Below, in pieces: positions 1-8,799 of a stretch of DNA of 64,000 nt. The notes below the pieces were generated by a model. That model was given only the letters and a program-made list of their open reading frames with translations. It ran no database searches and was not told the DNA's origin. A program made the translations under genes and the position numbers. This DNA comes from CBDCGJ01 sp965238305 (GTDB taxonomy: Bacteria > Pseudomonadota > Alphaproteobacteria > GCA-2731375): contig CBDEHK010000001.1 in the NCBI GenBank assembly GCA_965238305.1, positions 1 to 64,000 of the forward strand, in the 5' to 3' direction. Every line of letters starts with the position of its first letter. Within the stretch, counting starts at the first letter, position 1.

Positions 1-506
1 GCGAGGCCCGCCCAGGCTGGAAAATTCTTCGGGTAATGGGCAATTTTCTTGGGCTAAATGGTTTTGAACAGGTCACAATCGACGATGTCACCGGGGAAAT
101 CAACCTCACTGATATCGCCCCTTCCTGCCGGTTAGTGGAGTTGCAATTTCACCCGGCCCTTTCATACAGCGAAAAGGGCACCCCCGATTTCGTGGAATCC
201 AGCCCATTAACCCGCGTTGTTGACATACCAATGTATCGCGCTGAGGTCACCTTGCGACATGCTCAGGCGCTCCAACAAACCGCTGATAATCCGCCCCCGG
301 CCGCCAGCCTGAATCCAGTCACTGCTACCGGATTGCAGCTCAATGATGGCGCTCAGGTTAAAGTCCAGAACGAATCAGGCAGCGCAACGTTGCAATTAAG
401 AACCAGTGATCGCATCGCCGAGAACTGTGTTTATGTGCCCGCAGGATTCATGGAAACAGCTGGATTGGGCGGGCATGTCATGGTCACCGTTGAGGCAATA
501 GAGTAA
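1..506 (+). CDS. nuoG: NADH-quinone oxidoreductase subunit G, C-terminal part
   Basis: This is the 3' end of nuoG, cut by the window start; the frame is open from base 3 and leaves about 167 residues. NuoG is the large Fe-S subunit of the peripheral arm of complex I, carrying electrons from NADH toward the quinone site. The visible part begins with residues like EARPGWKILRVMGNFL, typical of the molybdopterin-oxidoreductase-like C-terminal region of gamma/betaproteobacterial NuoG, and ends in the small beta-rich domain. The ATG at 36 is internal and is not the real start. It is followed after 21 bp by nuoH on the same strand, as in canonical nuo operons. Assignment rests mainly on this context plus the recognisable C-terminal sequence. 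Confidence 0.88.
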   Translation, partial: EARPGWKILRVMGNFLGLNGFEQVTIDDVTGEINLTDIAPSCRLVELQFHPALSYSEKGTPDFVESSPLTRVVDIPMYRAEVTLRHAQALQQTADNPPPAASLNPVTATGLQLNDGAQVKVQNESGSATLQLRTSDRIAENCVYVPAGFMETAGLGGHVMVTVEAIE

Positions 507-527
507 ACCAGGCATGACGGAGAAGAC

Positions 528-1577
528 ATGATGCACGAGTTTTATCTTGCCTGGACTGGGTGGTTGCCCGAAGCACTCCAAACGACCTCATGGATAGTCA
601 TTAAAATTATGGCAATCCTGTTGCCATTGATGCTCAGCGTCGCCTATTTCACCTTCGCAGAGCGCAAGGTGATTGGCTATATGCAAACCCGGGTGGGGCC
701 AAATCGTGTGGGGCCCAAAGGCTGGCTTCAGCCGATTGCCGATGCCCTGAAATTGTTGATGAAGGAAATCATCATTCCTGCCAAATCAAATAAATTTCTG
801 TTTTTGATTGCCCCGATTCTGTCTCTGGCGCCTGCGCTGGCCGCCTGGGCGGTGATGCCATTTACTGATTCCTTGGTGTTGGCGAATATCGATGCCAGCT
901 TGCTGTATGTGCTTGCCCTCACTTCCATGGGCGTTTACGGGGTAATCATCGCCGGCTGGGCTTCAAATTCCAAATACGCTTTTCTTGGCGCCATGCGCTC
1001 GGCGGCGCAAATCGTGGCTTATGAAATCGCCATGGGCTTCGCGCTGGTCGGGGTTTTAATGGTGGCCGGTAGCCTCAACTTGCGGGAAATCGTGCTTTGT
1101 CAATCCGGCGGGTTCTGGCAATGGTACTTTTTACCTTTGTTTCCATTGTTTATTGTGTACTTTATTTCTGGTGTGGCGGAAACCAACCGCGCGCCGTTTG
1201 ATGTTGCCGAAGGCGAATCAGAAATCGTCGCCGGTTTTCATGTTGAATATTCGGGCATGGCTTTTGCGGTATTCTTTTTAGCCGAATACGCCAACATGAT
1301 TCTGATTGCCGCCCTTGCTGCGTTGATGTTCCTGGGCGGGTGGCTGCCGCCTGTTGAGGTCGCGCCTTTTACCTGGCTGCCGCCATTATTTTGGTTTGGC
1401 ATCAAAACAGCCTTTGTCGCATTTTTCTTTTTGTGGTTCAGAGCGACTTTTCCTCGCTATCGCTACGATCAGATTATGCGGTTGGGCTGGAAAGTCTTGA
1501 TTCCGGTGACACTGGTTTGGATTACGGTCATTGGATTAGGCAAGTTTTACACCCCCTTTGGGTATATTTTCCAATAA
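528..1577 (+). CDS. nuoH: NADH-quinone oxidoreductase subunit H
   Basis: NuoH (349 aa) is the membrane subunit of complex I that forms much of the quinone-binding chamber at the junction with the peripheral arm. The sequence shows the family hallmarks: ERKVIGYMQTRVGPNRVGPKG near residue 45, GWASNSKYAFLGAMRSAAQ near 143, the charged loop EGESEIVAGFHVEYSG near 227, and about eight hydrophobic segments. Length matches the usual 320-350 aa. It starts at the ATG-ATG at 528, with an upstream GGAGAAG as ribosome binding site. It lies between nuoG and nuoI in the standard order. The ERK and EGES signatures are diagnostic, so the assignment is secure. Confidence 0.97.
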   Translation: MMHEFYLAWTGWLPEALQTTSWIVIKIMAILLPLMLSVAYFTFAERKVIGYMQTRVGPNRVGPKGWLQPIADALKLLMKEIIIPAKSNKFLFLIAPILSLAPALAAWAVMPFTDSLVLANIDASLLYVLALTSMGVYGVIIAGWASNSKYAFLGAMRSAAQIVAYEIAMGFALVGVLMVAGSLNLREIVLCQSGGFWQWYFLPLFPLFIVYFISGVAETNRAPFDVAEGESEIVAGFHVEYSGMAFAVFFLAEYANMILIAALAALMFLGGWLPPVEVAPFTWLPPLFWFGIKTAFVAFFFLWFRATFPRYRYDQIMRLGWKVLIPVTLVWITVIGLGKFYTPFGYIFQ

Positions 1578-1626
1578 CGCAATCATTTTCGATCGTCGAT
1601 CGTATTAATTAATATAGGCACAAATT

Positions 1627-2133
1627 ATGGGGCTGCCACAAATAATAAACGCGGGCAAACAGTGGTACAAAACTTTTTCACTGCAAGAGTTAAGAAAGGG
1701 GCTCGGGGTGACCGGTCGACAATTGTTTCGCAAGAAAACCACCATCATGTATCCCGAAGAAAAAACCCCGAAATCGCCGCGCTTCCGCGGGCTGCACGCC
1801 TTGCGACGTTACGCCAATGGTGAAGAACGCTGCATTGCCTGTAAATTGTGTGAAGCCGTTTGCCCGGCTTTGGCCATTACCATCGACTCTGAAGAACGTG
1901 AAGACGGCAGCCGTCGCACCACGCGCTATGACATTGACCTGTTCAAATGCGTTTATTGCGGTTTTTGCGAGGAAGCATGTCCGGTGGACGCCATCGTCAT
2001 GACCGACATCCATGAATTTCATATGGAGGAAAACCACGAGTGCATAATCGACAAACAACGCTTGCTGGAAATCGGCGACAAACACGAACAGGAAATCGCG
2101 GCGGCGCGTAAACAGGATTCAACCTACCGATAA
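1627..2133 (+). CDS. nuoI: NADH-quinone oxidoreductase subunit I (two 4Fe-4S ferredoxin)
   Basis: NuoI (168 aa) is the ferredoxin-like subunit that carries clusters N6a and N6b and passes electrons to N2. Two complete CxxCxxCxxxCP motifs are visible, one at CIACKLCEAVCP (about residues 63-74) and one at CVYCGFCEEACP (about 102-113), each supplying ligands to both clusters. An amphipathic N-terminal segment (GLPQIINAGKQWYKTF) would contact the membrane arm. Length is normal for the gamma/beta form. It follows nuoH after 49 bp. Instead of nuoJ, the next gene is a DNA methyltransferase/HNH gene 34 bp downstream, which is unusual for this operon. Confidence 0.97.
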   Translation: MGLPQIINAGKQWYKTFSLQELRKGLGVTGRQLFRKKTTIMYPEEKTPKSPRFRGLHALRRYANGEERCIACKLCEAVCPALAITIDSEEREDGSRRTTRYDIDLFKCVYCGFCEEACPVDAIVMTDIHEFHMEENHECIIDKQRLLEIGDKHEQEIAAARKQDSTYR

Positions 2134-2167
2134 ACACGATGCCAATCGGGATAAAACAAAATTTATT

Positions 2168-2974
2168 ATGCAACCACAAGTTCACAACCGCACGATTTTC
2201 ACTGGTGACAACCTGCCGATTTTGCGCGGCATGAATACCGAGAGCGTCGATCTGGTTTATCTCGACCCGCCGTTCAACAGCAACCGCAATTATGAAGCGC
2301 CGGTCGGTAGCAAAGCCGCGCATAAAATCGAAAAAGGCGATTACGACAAAATCGTGTATCGGCATGGAAAGACCGAGGTTGCTTTGAATGATTGGTGGCA
2401 CATTTCCATCCTCAACTCGCAGTCAAAAGAACGCACCGGCTACCCAACACAAAAGCCGATGGCTTTGCTCGACCGAATCATCAAGGCGAGTTGTCCGCAA
2501 GGCGGTTTAGTGCTGGATTCGTTTTGTGGGTGCGCCACCACTTGTGTTGCAGCGGAAAAATATGGTCGGCAGTGGATCGGCATTGACATCAGCGCAAAAG
2601 CGGTGGAGTTGGTAAGAACCCGATTACACAAAGACTTAGGCATCGTCACCGCCGACGACAAAAAAACCACAGTGTGGGATGCCAAAGTCATCCACCGCAC
2701 CGACATCCCGAAAAGAAGCGCGCGCGGTTTGGCTCGCTCGCACAACATCAAAAATATTTTATACGGACAACAGGAAGGTTTTTGCAGCGGTTGCCGCACG
2801 CATTTCCCCATGCGTAATATGGAAGTCGATCATATCGTGCCAAAAGCGCACGGCGGGCAGGATACCGACGACAACCTGCAATTGCTGTGCGGCGCCTGCA
2901 ACCGCACCAAAGGCATCGGCACAATGGCCGATCTGATGGCGCGGTTGCCGACACAAGTGGTGGCGCGCATATAG
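2168..2974 (+). CDS. DNA methyltransferase-HNH nuclease fusion, apparently with central deletion
   Basis: This 268-aa protein combines parts of a DNA amino-methyltransferase with an HNH nuclease domain. Visible are the catalytic-type DPPF (about residue 34) followed by NSNRNYEAP, then TGYPTQKPMALL (about 95) and the SAM-binding DSFCGCATTCVAAEKYGRQWIGIDIS (about 117-142). The C-terminus is an HNH domain with a CSGC pair, EVDHIVPKAHGG and LLCGACNRTKG (about 198-248). From memory, full-length relatives are over 400 aa and have 150-200 further residues between the NYEAP.GSKAA segment and the DWW...NSQSKERTGYPTQKP segment; here these two are almost adjacent, consistent with an in-frame internal deletion. 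The nuclease half looks intact, the methylase half probably not. It sits on the same strand between nuoI (34 bp) and nuoJ (31 bp), so it is probably co-transcribed with complex I. Specificity cannot be read from sequence. Confidence 0.8.
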   Translation: MQPQVHNRTIFTGDNLPILRGMNTESVDLVYLDPPFNSNRNYEAPVGSKAAHKIEKGDYDKIVYRHGKTEVALNDWWHISILNSQSKERTGYPTQKPMALLDRIIKASCPQGGLVLDSFCGCATTCVAAEKYGRQWIGIDISAKAVELVRTRLHKDLGIVTADDKKTTVWDAKVIHRTDIPKRSARGLARSHNIKNILYGQQEGFCSGCRTHFPMRNMEVDHIVPKAHGGQDTDDNLQLLCGACNRTKGIGTMADLMARLPTQVVARI

Positions 2975-3005
2975 TTTTGGCAACCATTTTGATCACATTA
3001 TCAGT

Positions 3006-3689
3006 ATGACCTTCCTGCAATTCGCGTTTTATGCTTTCAGTGTGGCGCTGGTGTTCGCCGCGACCATGGTGGTGACTATTCGCAATCCGGTGAAATCAGC
3101 GTTGTTTCTGGTGCTGGCATTTTTCAGCGCCGCCTGCATATGGATTACGCTACAAGCGGAATTCCTGGCTATTGTGCTGGTGTTGGTTTATGTCGGCGCA
3201 GTCATGGTATTGTTTCTGTTTGTGGTGATGATGCTGGATATTGATCTGGCTAAATTACGCGCTGGATTTACCCGCTATCTACCGATTGGAGGTTTGATCG
3301 CGGTATTGCTGGTTTTGGAAATTGCCCTGGTAATGTATGGCTCTTTTGATGTCGGCGATTCAGGAAACTACGGCAACCCGGCGGCATACGGGGTTGAATA
3401 CAGCAATACAAAAGCCCTAGGGGCCCAGATTTACACGCATTATGTTTATGCCTTCGAAATTGCGGCTCTGATTTTACTGGTCGCGATAATCGCAGCCATT
3501 GCCTTAACCATGAGACGACGACCGAACAGCAAATACAACAATCCCGCTTCTCAGGTGCAGGTCAATCGAGAGGATCGCCTAAGAATCGTGAATATGGACT
3601 CGGCAGATCCCAGTGCAACGGGATTTTTAACAGAAGCCGCGCCAACTGAAACCGCGTCTAAATCCACCCCTGAAGGCATCGAATCATGA
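3006..3689 (+). CDS. nuoJ: NADH-quinone oxidoreductase subunit J
   Basis: NuoJ (227 aa) is a five-helix membrane subunit of complex I near the quinone module, implicated in coupling. The sequence has the typical NPVKSALFLVLAFFSAACIWITLQAEFLAIVLVLVYVGAVMVLFLFVVMML run (about residues 28-80), including the conserved Glu in the third helix and the pi-bulge region. Further hydrophobic segments lie near 97-115 and 150-168. The last ~55 residues are a hydrophilic tail ending in a Ser/Thr/Glu-rich stretch, longer than in E. coli. The stop codon overlaps the start of nuoK (ATGA-type coupling at 3686), as expected for cotranslated membrane-arm subunits. Confidence 0.96.
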   Translation: MTFLQFAFYAFSVALVFAATMVVTIRNPVKSALFLVLAFFSAACIWITLQAEFLAIVLVLVYVGAVMVLFLFVVMMLDIDLAKLRAGFTRYLPIGGLIAVLLVLEIALVMYGSFDVGDSGNYGNPAAYGVEYSNTKALGAQIYTHYVYAFEIAALILLVAIIAAIALTMRRRPNSKYNNPASQVQVNREDRLRIVNMDSADPSATGFLTEAAPTETASKSTPEGIES

Positions 3690-3991
3690 TCCCTTTATCG
3701 CATTATTTAATTCTCGGCGCAGTATTGTTCTCCATTGGCGTGGTGGGGATTTTCCTGAACCGGAAAAACCTGGTGATCTTGTTGATGTCGATTGAATTAC
3801 TGCTGTTGGCGGTTAATATTAACTTCGTCGCTTTCTCCCACTATCTTGCAGATATCGCGGGTCAGGTTTTTGTGTTTTTTATTTTGACCGTGGCCGCTGC
3901 AGAAATCGCGATTGGCTTGGCAATCCTGATTGTTCTGTTCCGTAGCCACCAAACCATAAACGTCGACCAACTCGACTCCCTGAAAGGTTGA
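3686..3991 (+). CDS. nuoK: NADH-quinone oxidoreductase subunit K
   Basis: NuoK (101 aa) is the three-helix, MrpC-like membrane subunit of complex I. It has the conserved pattern GVVGIFLNRKNLVILLMSIELLLLAVNINFVAF (about residues 19-51), with the functionally important Glu in SIELLLLAVN, and a second membrane Glu in VAAAEIAIGLAILIVLFR (about 70-87). Length equals the usual 100-102 aa. It starts inside the nuoJ stop region (4-base overlap), indicating translational coupling. A 129-bp spacer to nuoL follows, longer than other spacers here, in which I see no gene. Confidence 0.97.
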   Translation: MIPLSHYLILGAVLFSIGVVGIFLNRKNLVILLMSIELLLLAVNINFVAFSHYLADIAGQVFVFFILTVAAAEIAIGLAILIVLFRSHQTINVDQLDSLKG

Positions 3992-4120
3992 ACAGGAAAA
4001 AATGGGAAATATCCACTTCGCAACCCTAATATTTTTGATGTACGAGCACGAGCTTGAATTCAAGAATAAACTCAAACAAAGGCTATACTCAATGCCACGT
4101 TCAAAGGATAACTAAACGAG

Positions 4121-6094
4121 GTGCAAGAATATATAAACGAGGTGTACCTCGCAATTCCCCTGGTTTGTCTGGCCGCTTCAATCGTTTGCGGATTATTTGG
4201 AAAGGCAATCGGTCGTCGCGGCGCACATTCGATAACTATTGCCGGGGTAACCTTGGCTTTCGCGCTTTCTCTGGTGGTTTATTCTGACGTGCAAGATGGC
4301 AACATCGCCAACCAAACATTATATACCTGGGCGATTAGCGGCGGCATTCCATTTCAAATCGGATTCCTGATTGATCAACTTAGCGCGACCATGATGGTCA
4401 TCGTTACCTTTGTATCGTTGATGGTGCATATTTATACCATTGGCTATATGGCTGATGATCCCGGTTATCAACGCTTCTTTTGTTACATCTCATTGTTCAC
4501 TTTTTCCATGTTGACGCTGGTTATGTCCAACAACTTTCTACAGTTATTCTTTGGATGGGAAGCGGTCGGATTAGTATCCTATCTGTTGATTGGGTTTTGG
4601 TTTGAAAGGGACGCCGCCATTTTTGCCAACATGAAGGCGTTTTTAGTCAACCGCATCGGTGACCTTGGGTTTTTATTGGGTATCGCCGCAATACTTTACG
4701 TGTTCGGCTCTCTGGATTATGCGGCTGTATTCGCCAGCGCGCCCTTTGTAAAAGAGGCCACCGTTATATCTCCGTTTGGAGAATGGCAGTGGATGACCGT
4801 TATTTGCTTGCTGTTGTTTATGGGCGCTATGGGCAAATCCGCTCAGGTGCCATTGCATGTCTGGTTGCCGGATTCAATGGAGGGGCCAACACCCATTTCT
4901 GCATTGATCCATGCCGCGACCATGGTGACCGCCGGGATTTTTATGGTGGCGAGAATGTCGCCGCTGTTTGAGTTTTCTGAAACCGCCTTATCCGTGGTAT
5001 TGGTAATCGGCGCCACAACGGCGATATTCATGGCGCTAATCGGTTTAGTACAAAACGATATCAAGCGTGTGGTCGCCTACTCAACATTATCCCAGCTGGG
5101 CTATATGACGGTTGCGCTTGGCGCGTCTGCCTACGAAATTGCCATCTTCCATCTTGGCACCCACGCTTTCTTCAAGGCATTGCTTTTCCTCGGCGCCGGT
5201 TCGGTGATTATCGCCATGCACCACGAACAGGATATGCGCAAGATGGGCGGCCTGAGAACCATCATGCCCATTACCTACATCACTTGTGCAGTGGGTGCGC
5301 TGGCTTTGGCAGGCATTCCGCCGTTCGCCGGGTTTTTCTCCAAGGACGCCATCATCGAAGCGGTCCATCATAGTGAAATTTGGGGGTCACAATATGCCTA
5401 CATCGCTGTGTTACTCGGGGTATTTGTGACTGCGTTTTACGCTTTCCGATTATTGTTCATGACCTTTCACGGCCGCAACCGTTCCGATGCCGACATTATA
5501 AAACATTTACACGAATCACCTAACGTGATCATCCTGCCGCTGGTCGCGCTGGCCATACCATCGGTGTTCGCGGGATTCATGTTCTTTGGCCCGGTCGTGG
5601 TCGGCGATTACTTTGGCGATTCCATTTTCATTATACGTCATCATGATGTCACTCAGGAAATTGCCGAGGGTTTTCACGGCAAAACCGGATTTGCATTAGT
5701 GCTGGCAGCAATTTGGCGCGGCGTGCTTACCTGGCCATTTTGGTTAGCGGTGTCCGGGATAATCGGAGCTTGGTATTGCTACTGTAAAAATACCGCCCTG
5801 CCCGGAAAAATTGCCAGCGCATCGGCGCCAATTTATCGCATTCTCGACAATAAATATGGCTTTGATGACTTCTATCAAATGGTGTTTGCAAAAAGCGCCG
5901 TTGTTTTCGGCAAATTACTCAACAAGCATGTCGATGCGGGTTTGATCGACGGCACCCTGGTAAACGGCACGGCAAACACCATCAGGGGCTTTTCAGCCAT
6001 CCTGCGCCATATCCAGACCGGATATACCTACCATTATGCCTTCGCCATGATCATCGGGCTGTTCGGGTTGATTACCGTTTTCGTATGGTTATAA
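4121..6094 (+). CDS. nuoL: NADH-quinone oxidoreductase subunit L
   Basis: NuoL (657 aa) is the distal antiporter-like subunit of complex I, with the long lateral helix at its C-terminus. Antiporter hallmarks include the helix Glu in FFGWEAVGLVSYLLIGFW (about 146), the Lys in GKSAQVPLHVWLPDSMEGPTPISALIHAATMVTAGIF (about 238-275), and THAFFKALLFLGAGSVI (about 345-362) followed by HHEQDMRKMGGLR. The C-terminal ~150 residues carry the ILDNKYGFDDFYQ segment and a final hydrophobic helix. The start is a GTG at 4121, chosen because it gives the standard N-terminus with first membrane helix; no ATG lies close by in frame. nuoM follows after 27 bp. Confidence 0.97.
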   Translation: MQEYINEVYLAIPLVCLAASIVCGLFGKAIGRRGAHSITIAGVTLAFALSLVVYSDVQDGNIANQTLYTWAISGGIPFQIGFLIDQLSATMMVIVTFVSLMVHIYTIGYMADDPGYQRFFCYISLFTFSMLTLVMSNNFLQLFFGWEAVGLVSYLLIGFWFERDAAIFANMKAFLVNRIGDLGFLLGIAAILYVFGSLDYAAVFASAPFVKEATVISPFGEWQWMTVICLLLFMGAMGKSAQVPLHVWLPDSMEGPTPISALIHAATMVTAGIFMVARMSPLFEFSETALSVVLVIGATTAIFMALIGLVQNDIKRVVAYSTLSQLGYMTVALGASAYEIAIFHLGTHAFFKALLFLGAGSVIIAMHHEQDMRKMGGLRTIMPITYITCAVGALALAGIPPFAGFFSKDAIIEAVHHSEIWGSQYAYIAVLLGVFVTAFYAFRLLFMTFHGRNRSDADIIKHLHESPNVIILPLVALAIPSVFAGFMFFGPVVVGDYFGDSIFIIRHHDVTQEIAEGFHGKTGFALVLAAIWRGVLTWPFWLAVSGIIGAWYCYCKNTALPGKIASASAPIYRILDNKYGFDDFYQMVFAKSAVVFGKLLNKHVDAGLIDGTLVNGTANTIRGFSAILRHIQTGYTYHYAFAMIIGLFGLITVFVWL

Positions 6095-6121
6095 CCCGGC
6101 AGGCCATGAGAAATAAACGAC

Positions 6122-7615
6122 ATGGAAAATAAATTACTCAGTTTGCTCATCTGGCTGCCCATTGTCGCTGGTGTGCTGGTGCTGGCCACTGGCAATGATC
6201 AACGAGCCGGAATCGCGCGCAAGCTGGCACTCGGCTTTTCTGTCATTATCTTCTTGCTCAGCTTTTCGCTGTATAGCGGATTTGATGCCGGCACTGCGAA
6301 TATGCAGTTCACGGAGCATTATAGCTGGATTAGCGCCTTCAATATTTACTATTCAATTGGCGTGGACGGTATTTCCATGCCGTTAATCTTGCTGACCACC
6401 TTATTAACTGTGGTTGTGGTCATTGCCAGCTGGCAAGTCATCACCGAGCGCGTCGCCCAATACATGGCCGCGTTTTTGATTATGGAAGGGGTCATGATCG
6501 GTGTTTTTTCGGCATTGGATGCGGTGTTGTTCTATGTTTTCTGGGAAACCATGCTCATTCCGATGTTCCTGATTATCGGTATTTGGGGCGGCCCCAACCG
6601 AATTTACGCCACCATCAAGTTCTTCCTTTATACCTTGTTGGGTTCCTTGCTGATGTTGGTGGCGCTGCTTTATTTATACAATGTCAGCGACGGCAGTTTC
6701 CGTATTCTCGATTACCATGCCCTGCCCTTGACGCTTAAGGCGCAAATCCTGATTTTCCTGGCATTGTTCAGCGCATTCGCAGTAAAAGTGCCGATGTTTC
6801 CGGTGCATACCTGGTTGCCCGATGCGCATGTCGAAGCCCCAACCGGCGGCTCGGTGATATTGGCTGCCATTATGTTGAAAATGGGCGGCTACGGGTTCAT
6901 TCGATTAAGCCTGCCGATCACGCCTGATGCCAGCCATGAACTCGCCTGGTTGATGATTACGCTTTCGTTGATTGCGGTGGTGTACATCGCGCTGGTGGCG
7001 CTGGTGCAGCAGGATATGAAAAAACTGATCGCCTACTCTTCGATTTCTCACATGGGCTTCGTCACCTTAGGCTTGTTTATTTTTAACGCTCAGGGCGCCG
7101 AAGGCGCGATGATGCAAATGATCTCCCACGGGTTTATTTCCGGCGCCTTGTTTTTATGCGTCGGCGTGCTGTATGACCGGACGCATTCAAGGATGATCGA
7201 CGCCTACGGCGGCATCGCTACGCCGATGCCGGTTTTCGCCGCATTGTTTGTGCTGTTCGCCATGGCCAATACCGGTCTGCCCGGCACTTCTGGCTTTGTC
7301 GGTGAATTTCTGGTCATTCTCGGCTCGTTTCAAGCTAATCCCTGGTTTGCCATTATTGCCGCGCTAACCCTGATTTTTGGCGCCGCCTATACCTTGTGGA
7401 TGGTGAAACGCGTCATTTACGGCAAAGTTATCAATAAGGATGTTGCTGCCCTGGAAGATGTCAACAGCCGTGAAATTTTGATGCTTGGGATTCTTGCCGC
7501 AATGGTTCTGGTGGTTGGAATTTGGCCCAATCCGGTACTCGAGGTGATGCATACTTCCATCGAAAACTTATTGCGTCATGTGGATATTTCAAAATGTCCC
7601 CTGATTTGTCGATAA
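6122..7615 (+). CDS. nuoM: NADH-quinone oxidoreductase subunit M
   Basis: NuoM (497 aa) is the second antiporter-like proton-pumping subunit of complex I. Typical signatures are SIGVDGISMPLILLTTLLT (about residues 78-96), VFWETMLIPMFLIIGIWGG (about 139-157, with the key helix Glu), AVKVPMFPVHTWLPDAHVEAPTGGSVILAAIMLKMGGYGF (about 220-259, with the pumping Lys) and KLIAYSSISHMGFV (about 301). Fourteen or so hydrophobic segments fill the rest. Length is within the family norm of 490-510. It begins 27 bp after nuoL and is followed after 22 bp by nuoN, completing the usual L-M-N order. Confidence 0.97.
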   Translation: MENKLLSLLIWLPIVAGVLVLATGNDQRAGIARKLALGFSVIIFLLSFSLYSGFDAGTANMQFTEHYSWISAFNIYYSIGVDGISMPLILLTTLLTVVVVIASWQVITERVAQYMAAFLIMEGVMIGVFSALDAVLFYVFWETMLIPMFLIIGIWGGPNRIYATIKFFLYTLLGSLLMLVALLYLYNVSDGSFRILDYHALPLTLKAQILIFLALFSAFAVKVPMFPVHTWLPDAHVEAPTGGSVILAAIMLKMGGYGFIRLSLPITPDASHELAWLMITLSLIAVVYIALVALVQQDMKKLIAYSSISHMGFVTLGLFIFNAQGAEGAMMQMISHGFISGALFLCVGVLYDRTHSRMIDAYGGIATPMPVFAALFVLFAMANTGLPGTSGFVGEFLVILGSFQANPWFAIIAALTLIFGAAYTLWMVKRVIYGKVINKDVAALEDVNSREILMLGILAAMVLVVGIWPNPVLEVMHTSIENLLRHVDISKCPLICR

Positions 7616-7637
7616 TGATCTGCCGTTTAATGACCTG

Positions 7638-8318
7638 ATGACTCTGCAATCACTACAAACCGCATTGGCGCTCCCGGAGATTTTTGTCGCTTCAATGGCA
7701 TCGGCAATACTGCTTCTGGGTTTGTTTATTAACCAGGACCGTAACGACATTGTTTGCTTTTGGTTGAGTGTTTTCACCTTGCTCGCCACCTGTGTATTGA
7801 TTGTCAGTGATTTTTCTGCCCAATCCGCATTTGCCTTTAACGGCCTGTTTGTTGATGATCCCATGGGCGATCTGCTGAAAGTGGCTATTTGTTTGTTGTC
7901 CGCCACGATCTTTATCTATAGCCGACAATACAATCAGGACCGAAATATCTTTAAGAACGAATATTATGTTTTGGGGCTGTTTGCGGTTTGCGGGATGATG
8001 GTGATGGCGTCGGCTAATCACTTGTTGACGTTGTACCTGGGTCTGGAATTGATGTCGTTGTGCCTGTATTCGATGATTGCCTTTTTTCGGGATGACAAAC
8101 TGGCCGTTGAAGCGGCAATGAAATACTTTGTGCTCGGCGCACTGGCATCCAGTGTCTTGCTGTACGGCATGTCGTTGCTTTACGGATTAACCGGCTCCCT
8201 TGAACTTGCCGTGATTAGCTCGGTTGATCTTGCCAGCAATCATATCGAGCAACGGCTTACCGGCCCGCATGGCGGTCTCAAATCCGTCGATATGGGGATA
8301 AGTCTGATAACCAGCTAG
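7638..8318 (+). pseudogene. nuoN: NADH-quinone oxidoreductase subunit N, 3'-truncated at junction
   Basis: NuoN is the third antiporter-like subunit of complex I, normally about 480 aa. The first ~193 residues are good NuoN: the N-terminal helices, ANHLLTLYLGLELMSLCLYSMIAFFRDDKLAVEAAMKYFVLGALASSVLLYGMSLLYGLTGSLEL, with the conserved Glu near residue 137 and a Lys near 162. NuoN-like sequence ends around base 8,219. The remaining codons to the stop at 8316-8318 are the antisense of the M81 peptidase gene and are meaningless as NuoN. More than half of the protein, including the helices with the discontinuous pumping path, is absent. Either the contig is chimeric here or the gene is broken; as drawn, the product could not complete complex I. 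Confidence 0.85.
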
Positions 8319-8777
8319 AATATCCACATTCTCGGCAATCGCCTGATACATGTTGGTATGCATATCAAGCGAAATCGCCAACGGCGTGTCAGGCGCAACT
8401 TCTCGGATGCGGCGAAGCAATTCGCCTTCGCCGTCTTCGCGACTTTGCGTCACCATGGCACCGTGCAGAACCAGCATGATCGCGTCGCAGCCATCTTTCA
8501 CCGCACCGACTATCGAATCACAGATCGCTTCATAGGCATCGTCATGCACCGGGCCACTGGGCCAGGCACTGGCGGCAATCGGGATCACCATTTCGGCGCC
8601 GGCTTCTTCCGCCAGATCGAAAAATGCACCCAGGCCGCTGCCGGTGACTTTGAAAGCCTCGTACACCTCATCCCCACTGCCCGGCGTTTCCATGCCGCGG
8701 GCAAAACGGCTCAGCGGTGTCGGGACCGGTGAAAAAGTATTGGTTTCGTGGCTCATCATCGCAACGACTAGACGCAT
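8187..8777 (-). pseudogene. M81 family metallopeptidase (MlrC-like), 3'-truncated at junction
   Basis: The N-terminal ~185 residues belong to the M81/MlrC family, named for the enzyme that acts on linearised microcystin; most members are of unknown substrate. Visible motifs are the N-terminal MMSHETNTFSP, the GAMVTQSREDGEGELLRRIR segment, SLDMHTNMYQAI and GYQTYPHIDGFETA, which supply the His/Asp/Glu zinc ligands of the N-terminal domain. A full member is near 490-500 aa, so over 300 C-terminal residues are missing. Homology stops at about IAGKI (near base 8,230); the rest of the frame is antisense nuoN. The start ATG (8775-8777) is preceded by GGGAGA. It lies 22 bp downstream of the aldolase/dehydrogenase on the same strand and was probably its operon partner. 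Confidence 0.8.
8215..8232. other. Breakpoint between complex I operon and alphaproteobacterial segment
   Basis: NuoN homology coming from the left ends at about 8,219, and M81 peptidase homology coming from the right ends at about 8,230. The two genes face each other and each loses well over half of its product at this point. No insertion-sequence end, long inverted repeat or target-site duplication is visible around it. Position is approximate to 10-20 bases because it is judged from protein similarity. Confidence 0.75.
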
Positions 8778-8799
8778 AAATGTTCTCCCTGAAAATTTC

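Noticed and set aside
3992..4120. Possible extra small gene between nuoK and nuoL
   Set aside because: The open frames are short, lack ribosome binding sites and overlap the nuoL start; treated as a spacer.
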